Source of the DNA: Lepisosteus oculatus
Lineage: Eukaryota > Chordata > Actinopteri > Semionotiformes > Lepisosteidae
Direction of reading: 5' to 3'
Assembly: GCF_040954835.1 (NCBI RefSeq)
Contig: NC_090697.1
Span: forward strand, 1,376,501-1,440,500
DNA: 64,000 nt
The translations under genes and the position numbers were made by a program. The notes beneath the pieces were generated by a model. That model worked only from the letters and a program-made list of their open reading frames with translations. It was not told where the DNA came from and did no database searches. Each line of letters begins with the position of its first letter. Position 1 is the first letter of the stretch. Below are positions 46,176 through 57,065 of this stretch, in pieces.

Positions 46176-46960
46176 GGTATACACCAGCCCTACCCGTTCC
46201 ACCACCTCATATGGCCCCTGCCTTGGAATACAATTTGGTCACACTAGACAGGAGCAGAACTAACACTTACACTTACACTAACACTTACCCCTATTAACAC
46301 CTGAAGAAGGCTCCACAGCCGAAACGTTATGTTTCTTTTCTTCTCTTTACAGCATGGAATAAACCTTTACTTGTTCCCTTGGACCTCTATTAACTTCTCT
46401 CTCCACAACCTTTTGATCATAATCAGACTGTGGAGTGTCCTGTGCTTTCTTGACATGCTCCTGAACGATAGTCTTGATCTTATTGACATGTTCTTGCAGC
46501 TGTATTACATATTCCAGGATACTCCTTCTGGAGTTTCCCAGAGTTTCCGAGCAATGTCAATTATCCCGCTAGGGTGTTTTTTCCAAATGAGAAAACCCAG
46601 TGGCAGCTTGTAGAACTTCTCGTGTTGCGGACATTAGAAAATGGAGGATCCCGAGTAACTGCCTCTCTTAGCATCCCTTTTAAGGTGCAATGAAATCACT
46701 CCACTAACCCATTGGTCTGCGGGTGATAATCCGAGGTGCACAAATGATTAAAGCACAGGGGAGAAGCGACATCTTGCATTAATGTAGGCATAAACAGTGG
46801 TGTCCTGGTCCTTCAGGATTTCCTTGGGAATCCCAACCCGGGAGAAGAGCTCTACAAGTTCCTTGGCAATGGTTTTATTTAAAAAAATATATTTTTTAAT
46901 GGACACCTCCTGTTAGCAAGAGGCATAATCAACCACAACTAGAATACTGTATGTCCAGTC
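46176..46960 (-). mobile_element. Ty3/Gypsy integrase relic 2
   Basis: Minus-strand reading gives KELVELFSRVGIPKEILKDQ, then (D)QWVSGVI and, near 46190-46215, GPYEVVERVG, the conserved end block of Gypsy integrases. It contains frameshifts and stops, and a Penelope tail is inserted at 46299-46383. Confidence 0.75.
46299..46383 (+). mobile_element. 85-bp Penelope-like tail inserted in Gypsy integrase
   Basis: Starts acctgaagaaggctccacag and ends aaacctttacttgttccctt plus a few nt. Flanked by ccCctattaac (46288-46298) and ccTctattaac (46384-46394), an 11-bp target duplication with one change. Its hammerhead-like core CTGAAGA..GAAAC is intact. Confidence 0.8.
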
Positions 46961-47639
46961 CTGTGGCAAATGTATCCAATGGACTGACTAAGAACACGCA
47001 ACGCGCTCTGAAGGGGGTGTATAATTTTGTCATTCTTTGGTACCACATTATGTATATAATATACATGTATATAATAACTCATTACGGGTGGTAAAAGACT
47101 CGTCCTCCTAGCCCAGTTCCCGTAGTTTCAAGCGGCTGAACCAAGGGTCAGACCCCAGCTCCAGAGCCCAGAGCCACAGCGCAGCAGTCCTCAACACCTC
47201 ACCACCCTGCCAGCCGAGAGCTGCAGACTTTACACCATCTTTATACCGTCTGTTCAGAAAAGGAAAGGCAATTCATAATCCTTTATCTTAATCTTGAGAT
47301 TATCTGACGGGTGCAGGTAGAATCACTTCCATTTTATATCCATCGTTTATAAACTGAAATGCTAATACATATATAATATAAGATGAAATGGCAAAGAATA
47401 TGTACAAATTTGGCAAGAGAAAAATCTCAAGATCCACAGATGGTCCTTTCTTTAATTATGCAAATTTACATAACAGAAACTATTGCACAATAAAAACATG
47501 TTTAGGTAAAAAAAAAGATTGCGCAGTGTTACATCCAATATTCTAGTCACATCCACATTTAGTCACAATCTGGCATATTTGGTAGACAAAAATATTTTAC
47601 TTAATTGATAATAAAATATTTGCATTAATTTAATCACTC
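46961..47639. other. No gene recognised
   Basis: Mixed sequence with a short GC-rich patch (47100-47225) in AT-rich DNA. Possibly further transposon remains. Confidence 0.3.
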
Positions 47640-47850
47640 TCAGTGCTTGATGCAGTGTAAGATACTGTAACTATCTACTAGATAAGGAGTTATGGTGTTT
47701 ACTACAAGTACCTTAATCTGTCCCCGACAGTGTCAAACAGTATATGATTTTTATGTTTAATACATTTTCACACCAATTATTTTACAGTTTTCTATTTCTA
47801 TTAATCATTGCAGCTGGATGCCTACAGTATATAGCCCACATGTTTGAGTT
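47640..47850 (+). repeat. Upstream flank of connexin copy 2 (copy of 63430-63660)
   Basis: Shares acagtg..gagatact, tatataatc/tatatgat, tttctattaatcatt and cagctgg..gccta with the stretch at 63430-63660. It is interpreted as the upstream flank that was duplicated together with the connexin gene. Confidence 0.5.
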
Positions 47851-48759
47851 CAAAATGGTGACTTGTTTACTCTATTACTGGATTTTACTACAAAACTCTC
47901 TGCCTCCGGACCGTTTTCCGTTCCCACCCTGCACGTACTGTACATCCAAGTCGGGAAATAATTTGAACCAAAACGGATGCTGTCTGGCTTTTATTATGTA
48001 GATTTAGCCCTACGCGAGAGTTGCGAAATAAGTTGAAACCAGACTCACAACTTGACTTGACTTTATCGTCTAGGAAAAACATTTTAGGAGTTTCTTTCTA
48101 GATTCAGAGGCGTTGATTTTACAGCACTTTCCATTTCATCAGGTAAGAAGTTCGAGAAATATACAGTATGTTAATGTTTATATCGTTTCTAACCATCGTA
48201 CGTGGTTATTGTAGGGAAGCCTGTTTCCGTCAGGGAGTAAAAAAAACGCACTATGTTTTTTTTGCAATTGCGTCTTAAAAACTCAGAATTGAGACTTAAA
48301 AACTCATAATTGCGCCTTCATACAGTATCTCAAAATTGCGACTTTATATCTCAGAATTGCGACATAACTCAGAAATACGACTTGAAAACTCGGAATTGCG
48401 ACTTAAAACTCAGAATTCCGACTTTATATCTCGCAATTGTGACTTTTTTAATCTCACATTTGCGACTTCGAAATAGCCCACATTTCATTGGCTGTCCTTC
48501 AGTGATTGTAATGGGCTCGGGTTCTAGGGCTTGTGCCCTCGCCGCTCTCACCCTAGTTCGTGCCTCACTGCATTGGCTCGAATCCGGGTCTTGCCAGTTG
48601 ACCTAAAGAAGACTTTTTTTTTTTTAAGTTAAAAAGGAATTGTACCAAAATTGTTTTGGATAGCTTTCCAAAATGTTACTGTTAAAAAAATGTAAAGGTA
48701 AATGTTAATTTTAAAGATTTTGATATTTTATATTTAGATACGATTTGGATTAAGGATAT

Positions 48760-48911
48760 TGTAATGAATTCGGGGCGCAGATTGCACTGGTCAGCGGCCT
48801 TCCTAAACCCCGCCCTGACCACTTCCACTCCTGTCCTGCCCCCTCACCGCGCACCCCAGCCGGGCGCTCTCCGGGCGCTCTTCGGCCGCTCCCCGGGGCA
48901 AATGCGCTACA
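48760..48911. mobile_element. LTR-like piece 1 (related to Gypsy end at 58.7 kb)
   Basis: 152 nt from TGTAATGAATTCGGGG to GCGCTACA, flanked on both sides by ATAT. Its body (actggtcagcggccttcct.., ccgccctgaccact) is shared with 58755-58853 at the end of Gypsy relic 3. Confidence 0.5.
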
Positions 48912-48941
48912 ATATGTTCTTATTATTAATCTGTTAAATAT

Positions 48942-49179
48942 TGTAACGCAACGGGGGCTCAGGCGGGCGCCCTTGCCGCATCTGGTCGGCCCCATCCCGA
49001 CTGGAGGCTCGAACCCGGGACTTCCGCGTCTCTCTGCAGCGACCTAGCCCCGTGAGCTAAAGAGAGATCTCTCTACAGCCCAGTAGCTGTGGTCCTGCTA
49101 TCACAGGGAAGGGCGGTGACGTCACCCGCTCTGGTACGCCGGCTCTTACACACACTGCTTGTCGGCCGTAAGCGTTACA
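48942..49179. mobile_element. LTR-like piece 2 with ATAT target duplication
   Basis: 238 nt from TGTAACGC to its exact complement GCGTTACA, flanked by ATAT (48938-48941, 49180-49183). On the minus strand it holds tRNA-like A- and B-box blocks (tttagctcacggggctaggt; gggttcgagcctcc), spaced as in a tRNA, so it may instead be tRNA-derived. Confidence 0.5.
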
Positions 49180-50881
49180 ATATGTTGGCAGAACACTTCA
49201 TCCACAAAAGTAAATGGTCTAATAGTGCTCCCTCTATTAATGCCTTTAAAGTGCAATTCCTTTTTTACTTAAATTATTTAAGAAATTTAAAGAATCAAAA
49301 GGCAAGACATACAATGGAAGTATGTAAAAAGTATAATTTTAAGCTTGTATAATTGTGAATTCCTCTGGATGTGAAGTGTCTGTTTCTCGGTCTTTTTCAT
49401 ATGCTGTCTCCTTTTTTTAAAAGCCCACCTTCCACTATTCCATCTGGGTACTATGGAAGCCTACCTGGCGGAAATGGGATTCCATAAAAATTAGTGTAAT
49501 TAATTTGATTTGTATCAGGGCACCTGACAAGACAAGTCTTCAGGCCTTATAGATCCTGTACGATTTATGAATCTAGTGTAACTGAACAGCCGACATACAG
49601 GTTGTATGATCTGATTGCAGTGTGATGACAGCACCGCCCTACCCTGCGCATAACAGGGATGCTGGCCGCCGGGGCTAAAGAAGGTCTTAGCTCAGCTGGC
49701 AGGACCCGGCTTCAAGCCAATGCAGGGAGGCACGAACTAGGGTGGGAGCGGCAAAGGCACAAGCCCTAGAACCCGAATCCGTTGCAATAACAAAAGGACA
49801 GACAATGAAATGTGGGTTATTTCGAAGTCGCAAATGTGAGATATAAAGTCGCAATTCTGGGTTTCTACAGTAAGTCGCAATTACGAGATGCCATAGCGCG
49901 TTTTCTTTTTCCTCCCTGACGGAAACGGGCTTCCATAGCATGGTTTGCAAAGTCCCAGTCCCACAAATGTTTGACGTTCAGCTGGAAGGTGCTTGATTAA
50001 GACCATTTCAGTAGTTGGGTTCGACCCTAATAAATGCGAGAGAGAGACGGATGTGCGGTGTCTCTCGGGTTGTTGCAGCGTGTGGACTGTGTGGCAGAGA
50101 GATGCATTACGGGAAGTCCCGGGTGCGAGACTTAGTGTATACAAGGAGGCTAGCTGAACTGTGTGAGATTAGGACCTGACCTCCAGTTTTTCTACTAAAA
50201 GTTCATATATATATATATTTCCATTGCCAGAGAAATCGAGAATTTGGATTGGTTCTATTGCTTAAACAAAAACACACAACTTACAGTAAATTGTAAGAAT
50301 AAATTGTAAATTGTAAGAATTAAGGGAACCTTGTAAAAGGCAGTGCTCTTCATTTTAAACTGTTTTTCCGTTTCTCTAGATATGTCACCATCAATAATCG
50401 GTATTCGTGCTGTTAATTATTGCTGTCAATAGACGTCGTGAGGTGCAATTTTGTAACACAGATTTGAACATTATGCGGTACTTTGCACTGGTACGTTTTG
50501 TGATTAAACACTGTATTTAGTAAGACTGCGTTCTGGAAAAAAAGATTAAAGTAAAAAAATGTTATTTTCCATTTTAAAATAACGGAAGGATATTGAATAT
50601 TATTGTATTGATGTACACATATTTTGCATTTTAAACGGGGATTTGTGAAGCACATTTAGAACATTAATTTTTAATGAGCTCCAAAGGGGAGTATTTTCTA
50701 TTACAAAAAATAACCTAAAACCTCCTATTATTGTCCTAGGTGACCTTTTTATTTTATTTAGAAGTTCATAACAAGTCAAGTGATGAAAGTCTTCTTTGGA
50801 TTGAAAGAATCCTGATTTAGATTTCTGGTCTAGTATGAATAAAGCATAGTATTTTTTTCAATTTTAAGAACTGTGGGAAGA

Positions 50882-51839
50882 ATAGAGGGCTGGAAATTCC
50901 TGTTCAGATGCTTGGATAAGGCACATTCCCATTCCACTGTGATCTGGAAGATTTGGCTGACTGTCCTGTTTGTCTTCAGGATTCTGCTGCTGGGAGCTGT
51001 AGGAGAGAAGGTCTGGGGTGATGAGCAGGCCTTCTTCACCTGCGACACTCAACATACTGGATGTCAGACTGCGTGTTATGATAAGGCCTTCCCGATCTCG
51101 CTCATTCACTTCTGGGTTTTTCAGCTCATTCTTGTGTCCACCCCGACCCTAGTGTACCTGGGACACGTCTTGCATGTTATCCACAAGGAAGAGAAGCTGA
51201 GGCAACGCAAGCTGAAAGAAGAACAAGATGAGTCTGACAATCTGCTACAGAAGAAAACCAGTAAATTACCAAAATACACAGATACGAAGGGGAAAGTCAA
51301 AATCAGACGGAGTTTGCTGAGTGCTTATATGGCACATATTATTGCTAAGATATTGCTTGAAGTGACTTTCATTGTGGTCCAGTATTACCTCTACGGGTTC
51401 ATGCTGTATTTAAGGTTTTCATGTGCTAGATCCCCCTGCCCACATCGAGTAGAATGTTTCTTGTCACGCCCCACTGAGAAAACCATTTTTAGTCTGTTTA
51501 TGCTTGTAGTTGCAGTTGTGTCTTTGATCCTAAACCTTATTGAAATCCTGTATGTTTGTGGTAAACAAATCTGTAACTGCACACGGAAGAAGAGTAAAAA
51601 CTGCACGACTAGTCCAACTGTTCCACTTACAGATGTGGACAATTTCAGGAATGAGGATCATGAATTGTAGAAATGGTGAACTTAGAGGCTGAACTGCATG
51701 GGAGGAAACTTGGGAATGGTTACACTAAAAGCACTGATGCAGAGGAGGAGAGTACTTTGATTAAAGAACTGGGGTCAGCCCTGCAAAACGAGGGCAGCTC
51801 TCCCTGTGTTCAGCTCAGCTCTGTACCTTGGAAAATCTA
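50882..51839 (+). pseudogene. Tandem connexin copy, start codon lost and tail broken
   Basis: A second copy of the 43.0-kb connexin. It stays open for about 260 codons and keeps all six loop cysteines (CDTQHTGCQTACYD; CARSPCPHRVEC) and four membrane segments. The position matching the ATG is ATA at 50882-50884, and no in-frame ATG exists upstream before a stop; the open frame only begins at a GTG (50873), which vertebrates do not normally use. The frame stops at 51670 (GAA TTG TAG). A 1-nt deletion just after (aaatgg-tgaac against aactgggtgaac) puts the rest of the tail out of frame, though that tail DNA is almost identical to the intact copy. Probably a young pseudogene; rescue by an upstream coding exon cannot be ruled out. 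Confidence 0.8.
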
Positions 51840-52119
51840 GAAAGACACTAACATTTATGACAGTAGAAAATATAGTAGTGCTAGTGGCTATATTACCCAT
51901 TTCTAAATATACTCCTGTCAGTTTTATTCTATGCCATATACATGTATTTACTGGTATTATTGCAACATCAGTAAGATGTACAGTAAAAGTGTAACTTGTG
52001 CTTGTAATGCTGTTTGTGGCTCCAAGTAGAATTTTTAGGTGCATTTTACCATAAAATAACCACAAATGTAAATGATAGAACACGTTTTGCACACCTTGTA
52101 ATTGAATATGAGTGTATTT

Positions 52120-52620
52120 TAGTTGGTTTGCAGGTTGCTCTTTTTTTGCAATACTTTTCTGCACCTGCTCCCTGTTCCAGCCTCCCTACAAAAGCCAGAC
52201 ACTCACCCTGTTCCGGGCTGCATCTGAACACTGAGACCTGGAGGCCCGCCTACCACCAAGTCGCCCTCCGTCCGCGGCTCTGAGGGCATAGGTCTCCTAT
52301 CGGCGTCCTGACCCAGCCGAGTCCGGGACCTGGAGTGCCTGGCCCCGTTCCCCCTTTTTTATCTCCCCGACCCCTCGCCGGATCCTGCTCCGGTTTTTAA
52401 CTTTGTCATGTCTCTTGAATTGGATCACCCGGCTCTGGACTTTTGCCTCAACATGGATTTCCTAATGAACACCCTTCGGACTTGTTTGCCTGGACCACGC
52501 CTGCCTGAGCACCTGCGCACCTTCGTCACACCCTCCTGTTCGTCTACCAGCCCAGTTCCTCGTCTCCTCCCCGTGTCTGTTCACTCCCTTCCGGATTCTG
52601 CTGTCTGCATAGGGTCCTGA
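52120..52620. other. GC-richer, Pro-codon-like patch of unknown origin
   Basis: Downstream of the broken connexin the base composition shifts to GC-rich (cctggaggcccgcctaccac.., ctgcctgagcacctgcgcac). Open frames here have no family signature. It is probably an unrecognised transposon piece. Confidence 0.3.
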
Positions 52621-52727
52621 AAAGATGCTTCATAACAATTTGACTCAATTTGACAATTTGAGGGAATTTAGGATATCTGTGTGAAACTGAGGTGATATAA
52701 ATACAACAAACAAATGCAGAAACATAT

Positions 52728-52951
52728 AGTGATGGAAAAAAGAAACACAAACACAGCTCCTCCTCCACACTCTGGCTCTCCTGTCTGCTTGGAACAGGCT
52801 GAAGAGTGACTCATCTGTGAAGAAGACCTGATGCCACTGCTGACGAGTCCATCGCAGCCTCTCTCTGGCCCAAACAGGTCAGGTGTGATGTCTAGGAAGT
52901 GTGAGCAGAGGACCTCTGACAGGTCATCTTGTTCTAAGGCCAGCAGCATGG
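52728..52951 (-). mobile_element. Tc1-like fragment, same family as 28.8 kb
   Basis: Shares cagctcctcctccacactct, ggaacaggctgaagagtgac and gacgagtccatcgcagcctc with 28840-28930 and has one terminal repeat (gatggaaaaaagaaacac). The minus strand codes a TDESLFSLFQADRRARVW-like transposase piece in broken frame. Confidence 0.75.
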
Positions 52952-53124
52952 ATGTTATATGTTAAAGCAAATATTTTGTATTTTGAGTTGTTATTAATTA
53001 TTGCTGGTAGCTAATACCTATACCTTCCCTGGTCTTTGGAATGTAATTTGTGACAGTTTTATTAACTGATGTTATAAATGTTAAGCATTTCTCATCCTGA
53101 ACATACTTCATAGTAATTAGTTAA

Positions 53125-53689
53125 AGGGGAACTGCAACACTATTTTTATTTTTCGGGGTTAGAAAGAATCAGCTCTGATTGTTACAATCCCTGCCTCCTG
53201 GCAACAGAAGAGGCAGAAGAAGGCGTAGTCTTAGTTCATCAGTCCACCTATCAGTGTACTTATTCACCACCACACCTCCGTCTCATCTTCTATTTAAGCA
53301 CTAGTCTTTTCCTACCTCCTCACTCAGTATTGGTTTTCCTTTCGAGCTTCTAAGTTGCGCTACGCCTTCTTCCTGAAGGTTTTTCGGATTACGGCTTGGC
53401 TTCAGTACTCACTCCCTGTTTGGATCTCTGGCTTCCCTTGGTCTCTTGGCTCGTTCTTTCAACTACTGTTTTCTTTGGATCACCGCTAGGCTTTATCAGC
53501 TCCTGCAAGTGGGTTCATTACTTGGTTTCGGTTTCACTTACCGAATCTGTAACACTGATGAGTGCATTTCAAACCACAATGAAAGTGCTTAACTTGGAAT
53601 TTGTACATTTTTTTTCTATACTGGCGATTAATTTATTTTGTGACTGAGATTTAATAAGCTGTCTGAGAAACTGGGACCGCAGTTCCCCT
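53125..53689. mobile_element. Non-autonomous DNA transposon with TTAA target site
   Basis: 565 nt starting AGGGGAACTGC and ending GCAGTTCCCCT, flanked by TTAA on both sides (53121-53124, 53690-53693). TTAA duplications are typical of piggyBac and Kolobok; I cannot tell which. No transposase. Confidence 0.75.
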
Positions 53690-54289
53690 TTAAAACCAGA
53701 AACGGAAACTGTCTGACCTTTATCATATACAAAACAGTTCTTGTGAATTTTCTGGTGAATTCATACAGTAGGCGGTGATTTTTCAAAAAAGTATAGTGAA
53801 TTTCAAAAATGGGAAAAAAAAGACAATTATGTGCTTAGTGTTACACCCTGGCAGACACTGTCCCCACAGCAACCGGTCACAGTCGCGGGCAGAGTCAGAC
53901 ACTCTCTGGCGCCATGAGTGCTCAGTCAGGGTGGCTGCCTGTAACGGGTAATGATCTCATCTGGTCCAGGATATATGAACCCTGCGCTGTCCATGGTCAG
54001 GTGCTCTGTCATTGAGCTTCCTGTTGGTTTAGGGGAGAGCTCCTTGCAATAACCAGCCTGTCAGTGGGAAAAATAATCTGCCAGAATCAGTCTGACTCAG
54101 TCAAGACTGAGATCCCTGTCTGCCTCATTGCTGCTCCACCTCCACTGCAGCCAATCAGACCTGTGGGACTGTGCAGCATCCCTGTTCTGCCCCGCTCCAC
54201 TGCCCCTTCTCTGTTCTCCCGTCTTCTGTCTGCCTGCCAGAACATCCCCAGCTCTCCCCTCTCAGCACCGCATCATAACACTCAGGAAC

Positions 54290-57065
54290 AGGTCTGGGTT
54301 TATTCCATGTTGAAAAGAGAAGAAAGGAAACAACTTTTTTCTGCTGTGGAGCCTTCTTTGGGTGTCATCCTTTAGGAATGATACTATAACTACAACATCT
54401 ATAGTGGAATAGGAGGCAGTTAGAAAGTCTGGTCTTGGAACAGATCGCTGTGAAGGGACGGATTGCAGGTTTGGCGAGAGAAGGGGGCAAGTAGCCAAGG
54501 GAGGTGGAGAAGGAATTGGGATGAGATCTGGAAAGGCATAGTGGATCACAGCAGAAGTAGGCTGAAGTAGTTCAAGTAGGTAGCTGGGTCAGCATGCTTA
54601 GGCTGCAAAGAAACAAGTTACGGTTACTCTTATCATAACACTTAGTACATCGTACAGGGTCTGTCCTCCCTGTGACTCCTCAAGGTCATGAGGAATCTTC
54701 CTCTCAAGGAAAGATTAGAGTTACCGAGACAGCACCATCATAAAACTACTTTTCTCGTCAGCCTTATGAGACCGCTGGATGAAATGCTTCCCTCATATAT
54801 CAAGGATACTAACCATGCCCTCCAACTTTTCAATGATTTCTAATTTCAGGGTCCAGAATGTTACATTTTTACCATGGACATCACATCTCTCTACATCGTC
54901 ATTCCCCACCATGACGGTCTTAGAGCCCTCAAGCACATGCTAGACAAACGCACACTCTAGTGCATCTTGCGGAATCGGTTCTCACACTCAGTGCCTTCTC
55001 ATTTAATAACATTTTTTATCAGCAGGTTAGTGGAGTCGCCATGGGCACGAGGATGGGACCTAGCTATGCCAAAATTTTTGTCTGCTGGGTAGAACGTTTC
55101 TTTTAGAGGAAGCAACTATCTAGCTAGAGCTAGCAGCCATATCACTCTGCAAAGCACAACTGGCAACCCACTGAAACTAAGCAGATGTGAATCTGGTCAG
55201 TACCCAGATGAGAGACCTTCTGGGAAAAACTAAGGTTGCTGCTGGAAGAGGTGTTACTGGGGCCAGCAGGGGTGCTCACCCTGCGGTCCATGTGGGTCCT
55301 AATGCCCCAGTATAGTGACGGGGACAGTATACTGTAAACAGGCGCTGTCCTTCGGATGAGATGTAAAACCAAGGTCCTGACTCTCTGTGGTCAATAACAA
55401 TACCAGGGCGTTTCTCGAAAACAGTAGGGGTGTAACCCCTGCGTCCTGGCCAAATTTCCCATTGGCCCTTACCAATTATGGCCTCCTAATAATCCCCATC
55501 TATGAATTGGCTTCATTACTTTGTTCTCCCCACTGATAGCTGATGTGTTGTGAGCATTCTGGCGCACTATGGCTGTTGTCACATCTTCCAGGTGGATGCT
55601 GCACATTGTTAGTGGTGGAGGGGGGTCCCCATTACCTGTAAAGCACTTTGAGTGGAGTGTCCAGAAAAGCGCTATATAAGTGTAAGCAATTATTATTATA
55701 TTCTTTGATTCCTACATTGGCTTTGTCCCTGACCTCTACAAGCGATACATCGATGACTGCGTCTGTGTTGCTACATGCTCTAATGACCAGCTAGAGCACC
55801 CCCTGCATCAATTCACTAACTCTCACCCATCCCTCAAATATACAGTTAACATATCTTCTACCACTTTTCCGTTTCTAGGCATACATTTATCTATTAACCA
55901 TCCATGACTCTCTACCTCGATTACAAACCCACAGATTCACAAAGCTATCTCCTGTACAGCTCTTTTCACCACACTCACACCAAAAACTCACTCCCTTTTT
56001 CACAGTTCCTCAGGCTACGTCGACTCTGCAGTGATGACATGGATTTCCAGAGCCAAGCACTCAAAATGTCTCTTTTTTCATCATCAGGGGATACCCCACC
56101 CATGTTATGGGTAGGCCAAAAACAGCCCACGGATTATCAACTCAATTAGAAACTCCCAGTCTCACAACTGCATTCCTTTGGTGCTTCCCTATCACTCTAA
56201 CACACTTTCTATCCCCAGGACCATTATTAACAACTACTCCATTTTACAGGGCAATCCTTCCATCGGTACCCTTTATTCTGACCGCCCGATCATCTCTTAC
56301 CGCCGACCAACCAAGCCGACCAAACGTAAACTTCTTGTTCACAGCTCCCTTGACCACACTCGGTAATCATCCCCACCAGGCACCTTCCCCTGCAAATGAA
56401 CTCGCTGCATCACCTGCAAATACATATCTAACAACACGCTCATTCAGGGCCCCTCAGGTCAATTCCAGATCACCCAGACAACATCCTGTACCTACAGCAA
56501 CCTCATTTTCTCTTGCAAAAAATCCCCAGCTATCTACGTTGAGGAAACCAGAAGGTTACTAGGAGACTGCTTCAGAGAACATGTTAGGGCTGTGAAGATT
56601 CAAGATTTCTCCAAGCCCATAGTTTCTCATTTCACCTCAGACAGTGAAATGACACTGATCTCTCTGTCTCTGTTCTCAAAGAAGGGTTTCTCAACTCCCA
56701 CAGCAGAAAGACAACAGAAACGAAACTCATCCTGAAACTAGGTTCACATCTTCCCCCTTCTCTCAATCACAGACCTATTTTCATGTAATCTATTCTCATG
56801 CAGGTTTGGATTTCACACCTTTCTTCACCCCTCTCCACTTTGCACTTCCTGAGTGGCCTCTCTGCCTCTCCCCTCTCCCTCCTCCTCCACTTTTCCAGCT
56901 TTTGTTCTCCTGTGCTATTTAATCTTCGCTGTCTGCTCTGTTTTTCTCGCACCTGAAGAAGGCTTCACAGCTGCAACGTTGCATTTCCTCTCTTCTCTTT
57001 TCAGCATGGAATAAACCTATTGTTCCTTTGCAGACAACGCATACTGACGCAGGTACCCACCTAAA
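54290..57065 (+). mobile_element. Penelope-like retroelement, decayed, nearly full length
   Basis: A minus-oriented tail piece at 54295-54360 (and gggtcagcatgcttaggctg at 54586) precedes the coding part. The reverse transcriptase shows motif A FTMDITSLY (54861-54896), motif B SGVAMGTRMGPSYAKIF (about 55029-55079) and motif C YKRYIDDC (about 55737-55760). The GIY-YIG-like endonuclease end reads IYVEETRRLLGDCFREHVRA (56533-56592), with the family's YIGE changed to YVEE. The 3' tail with cacctgaagaaggcttcaca and cagcatggaataaacctatt ends near 57065. Several frameshifts and stops make it inactive. A 5S-derived SINE splits the RT between motifs B and C. Confidence 0.85.
55134..55697 (+). repeat. 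5S rRNA-derived SINE, copy 2, inside the Penelope RT
   Basis: The head gccatatcactctgcaaagc.. contains aagcagatgtgaatctggtc and agtacccagatgagagacct, the 5S internal-promoter side. The body matches the other two copies; the tail is (att)n. Target duplication not clear. Confidence 0.8.

Larger units (their letters stand above)
48214..49934. mobile_element. DNA transposon-like element with long inverted ends and AATTGCGACTT repeats
   Basis: The left end ggaagcctgtttccgtcagg (48215 on) and the complement of the right end ggaagcccgtttccgtcagg (to 49934) match. Each end continues with tandem variants of CTCAGAATTGCGACTT and then a shared block gggttctagggcttgtgcc ending near tgcattggct(c/t)gaa. 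The arms are about 390 and 260 nt. LTR-like pieces lie inside. No transposase seen. Confidence 0.65.

Noticed and set aside
48990-49065. A true tRNA gene on the minus strand
   Set aside because: A- and B-box-like blocks are present, but there is no complete cloverleaf and it lies within an ATAT-flanked repeat.
50873-51670. Connexin copy 2 as an intact gene starting at GTG
   Set aside because: GTG starts are not normal in vertebrate nuclear genes, and the paralogue's ATG aligns to ATA at 50882.
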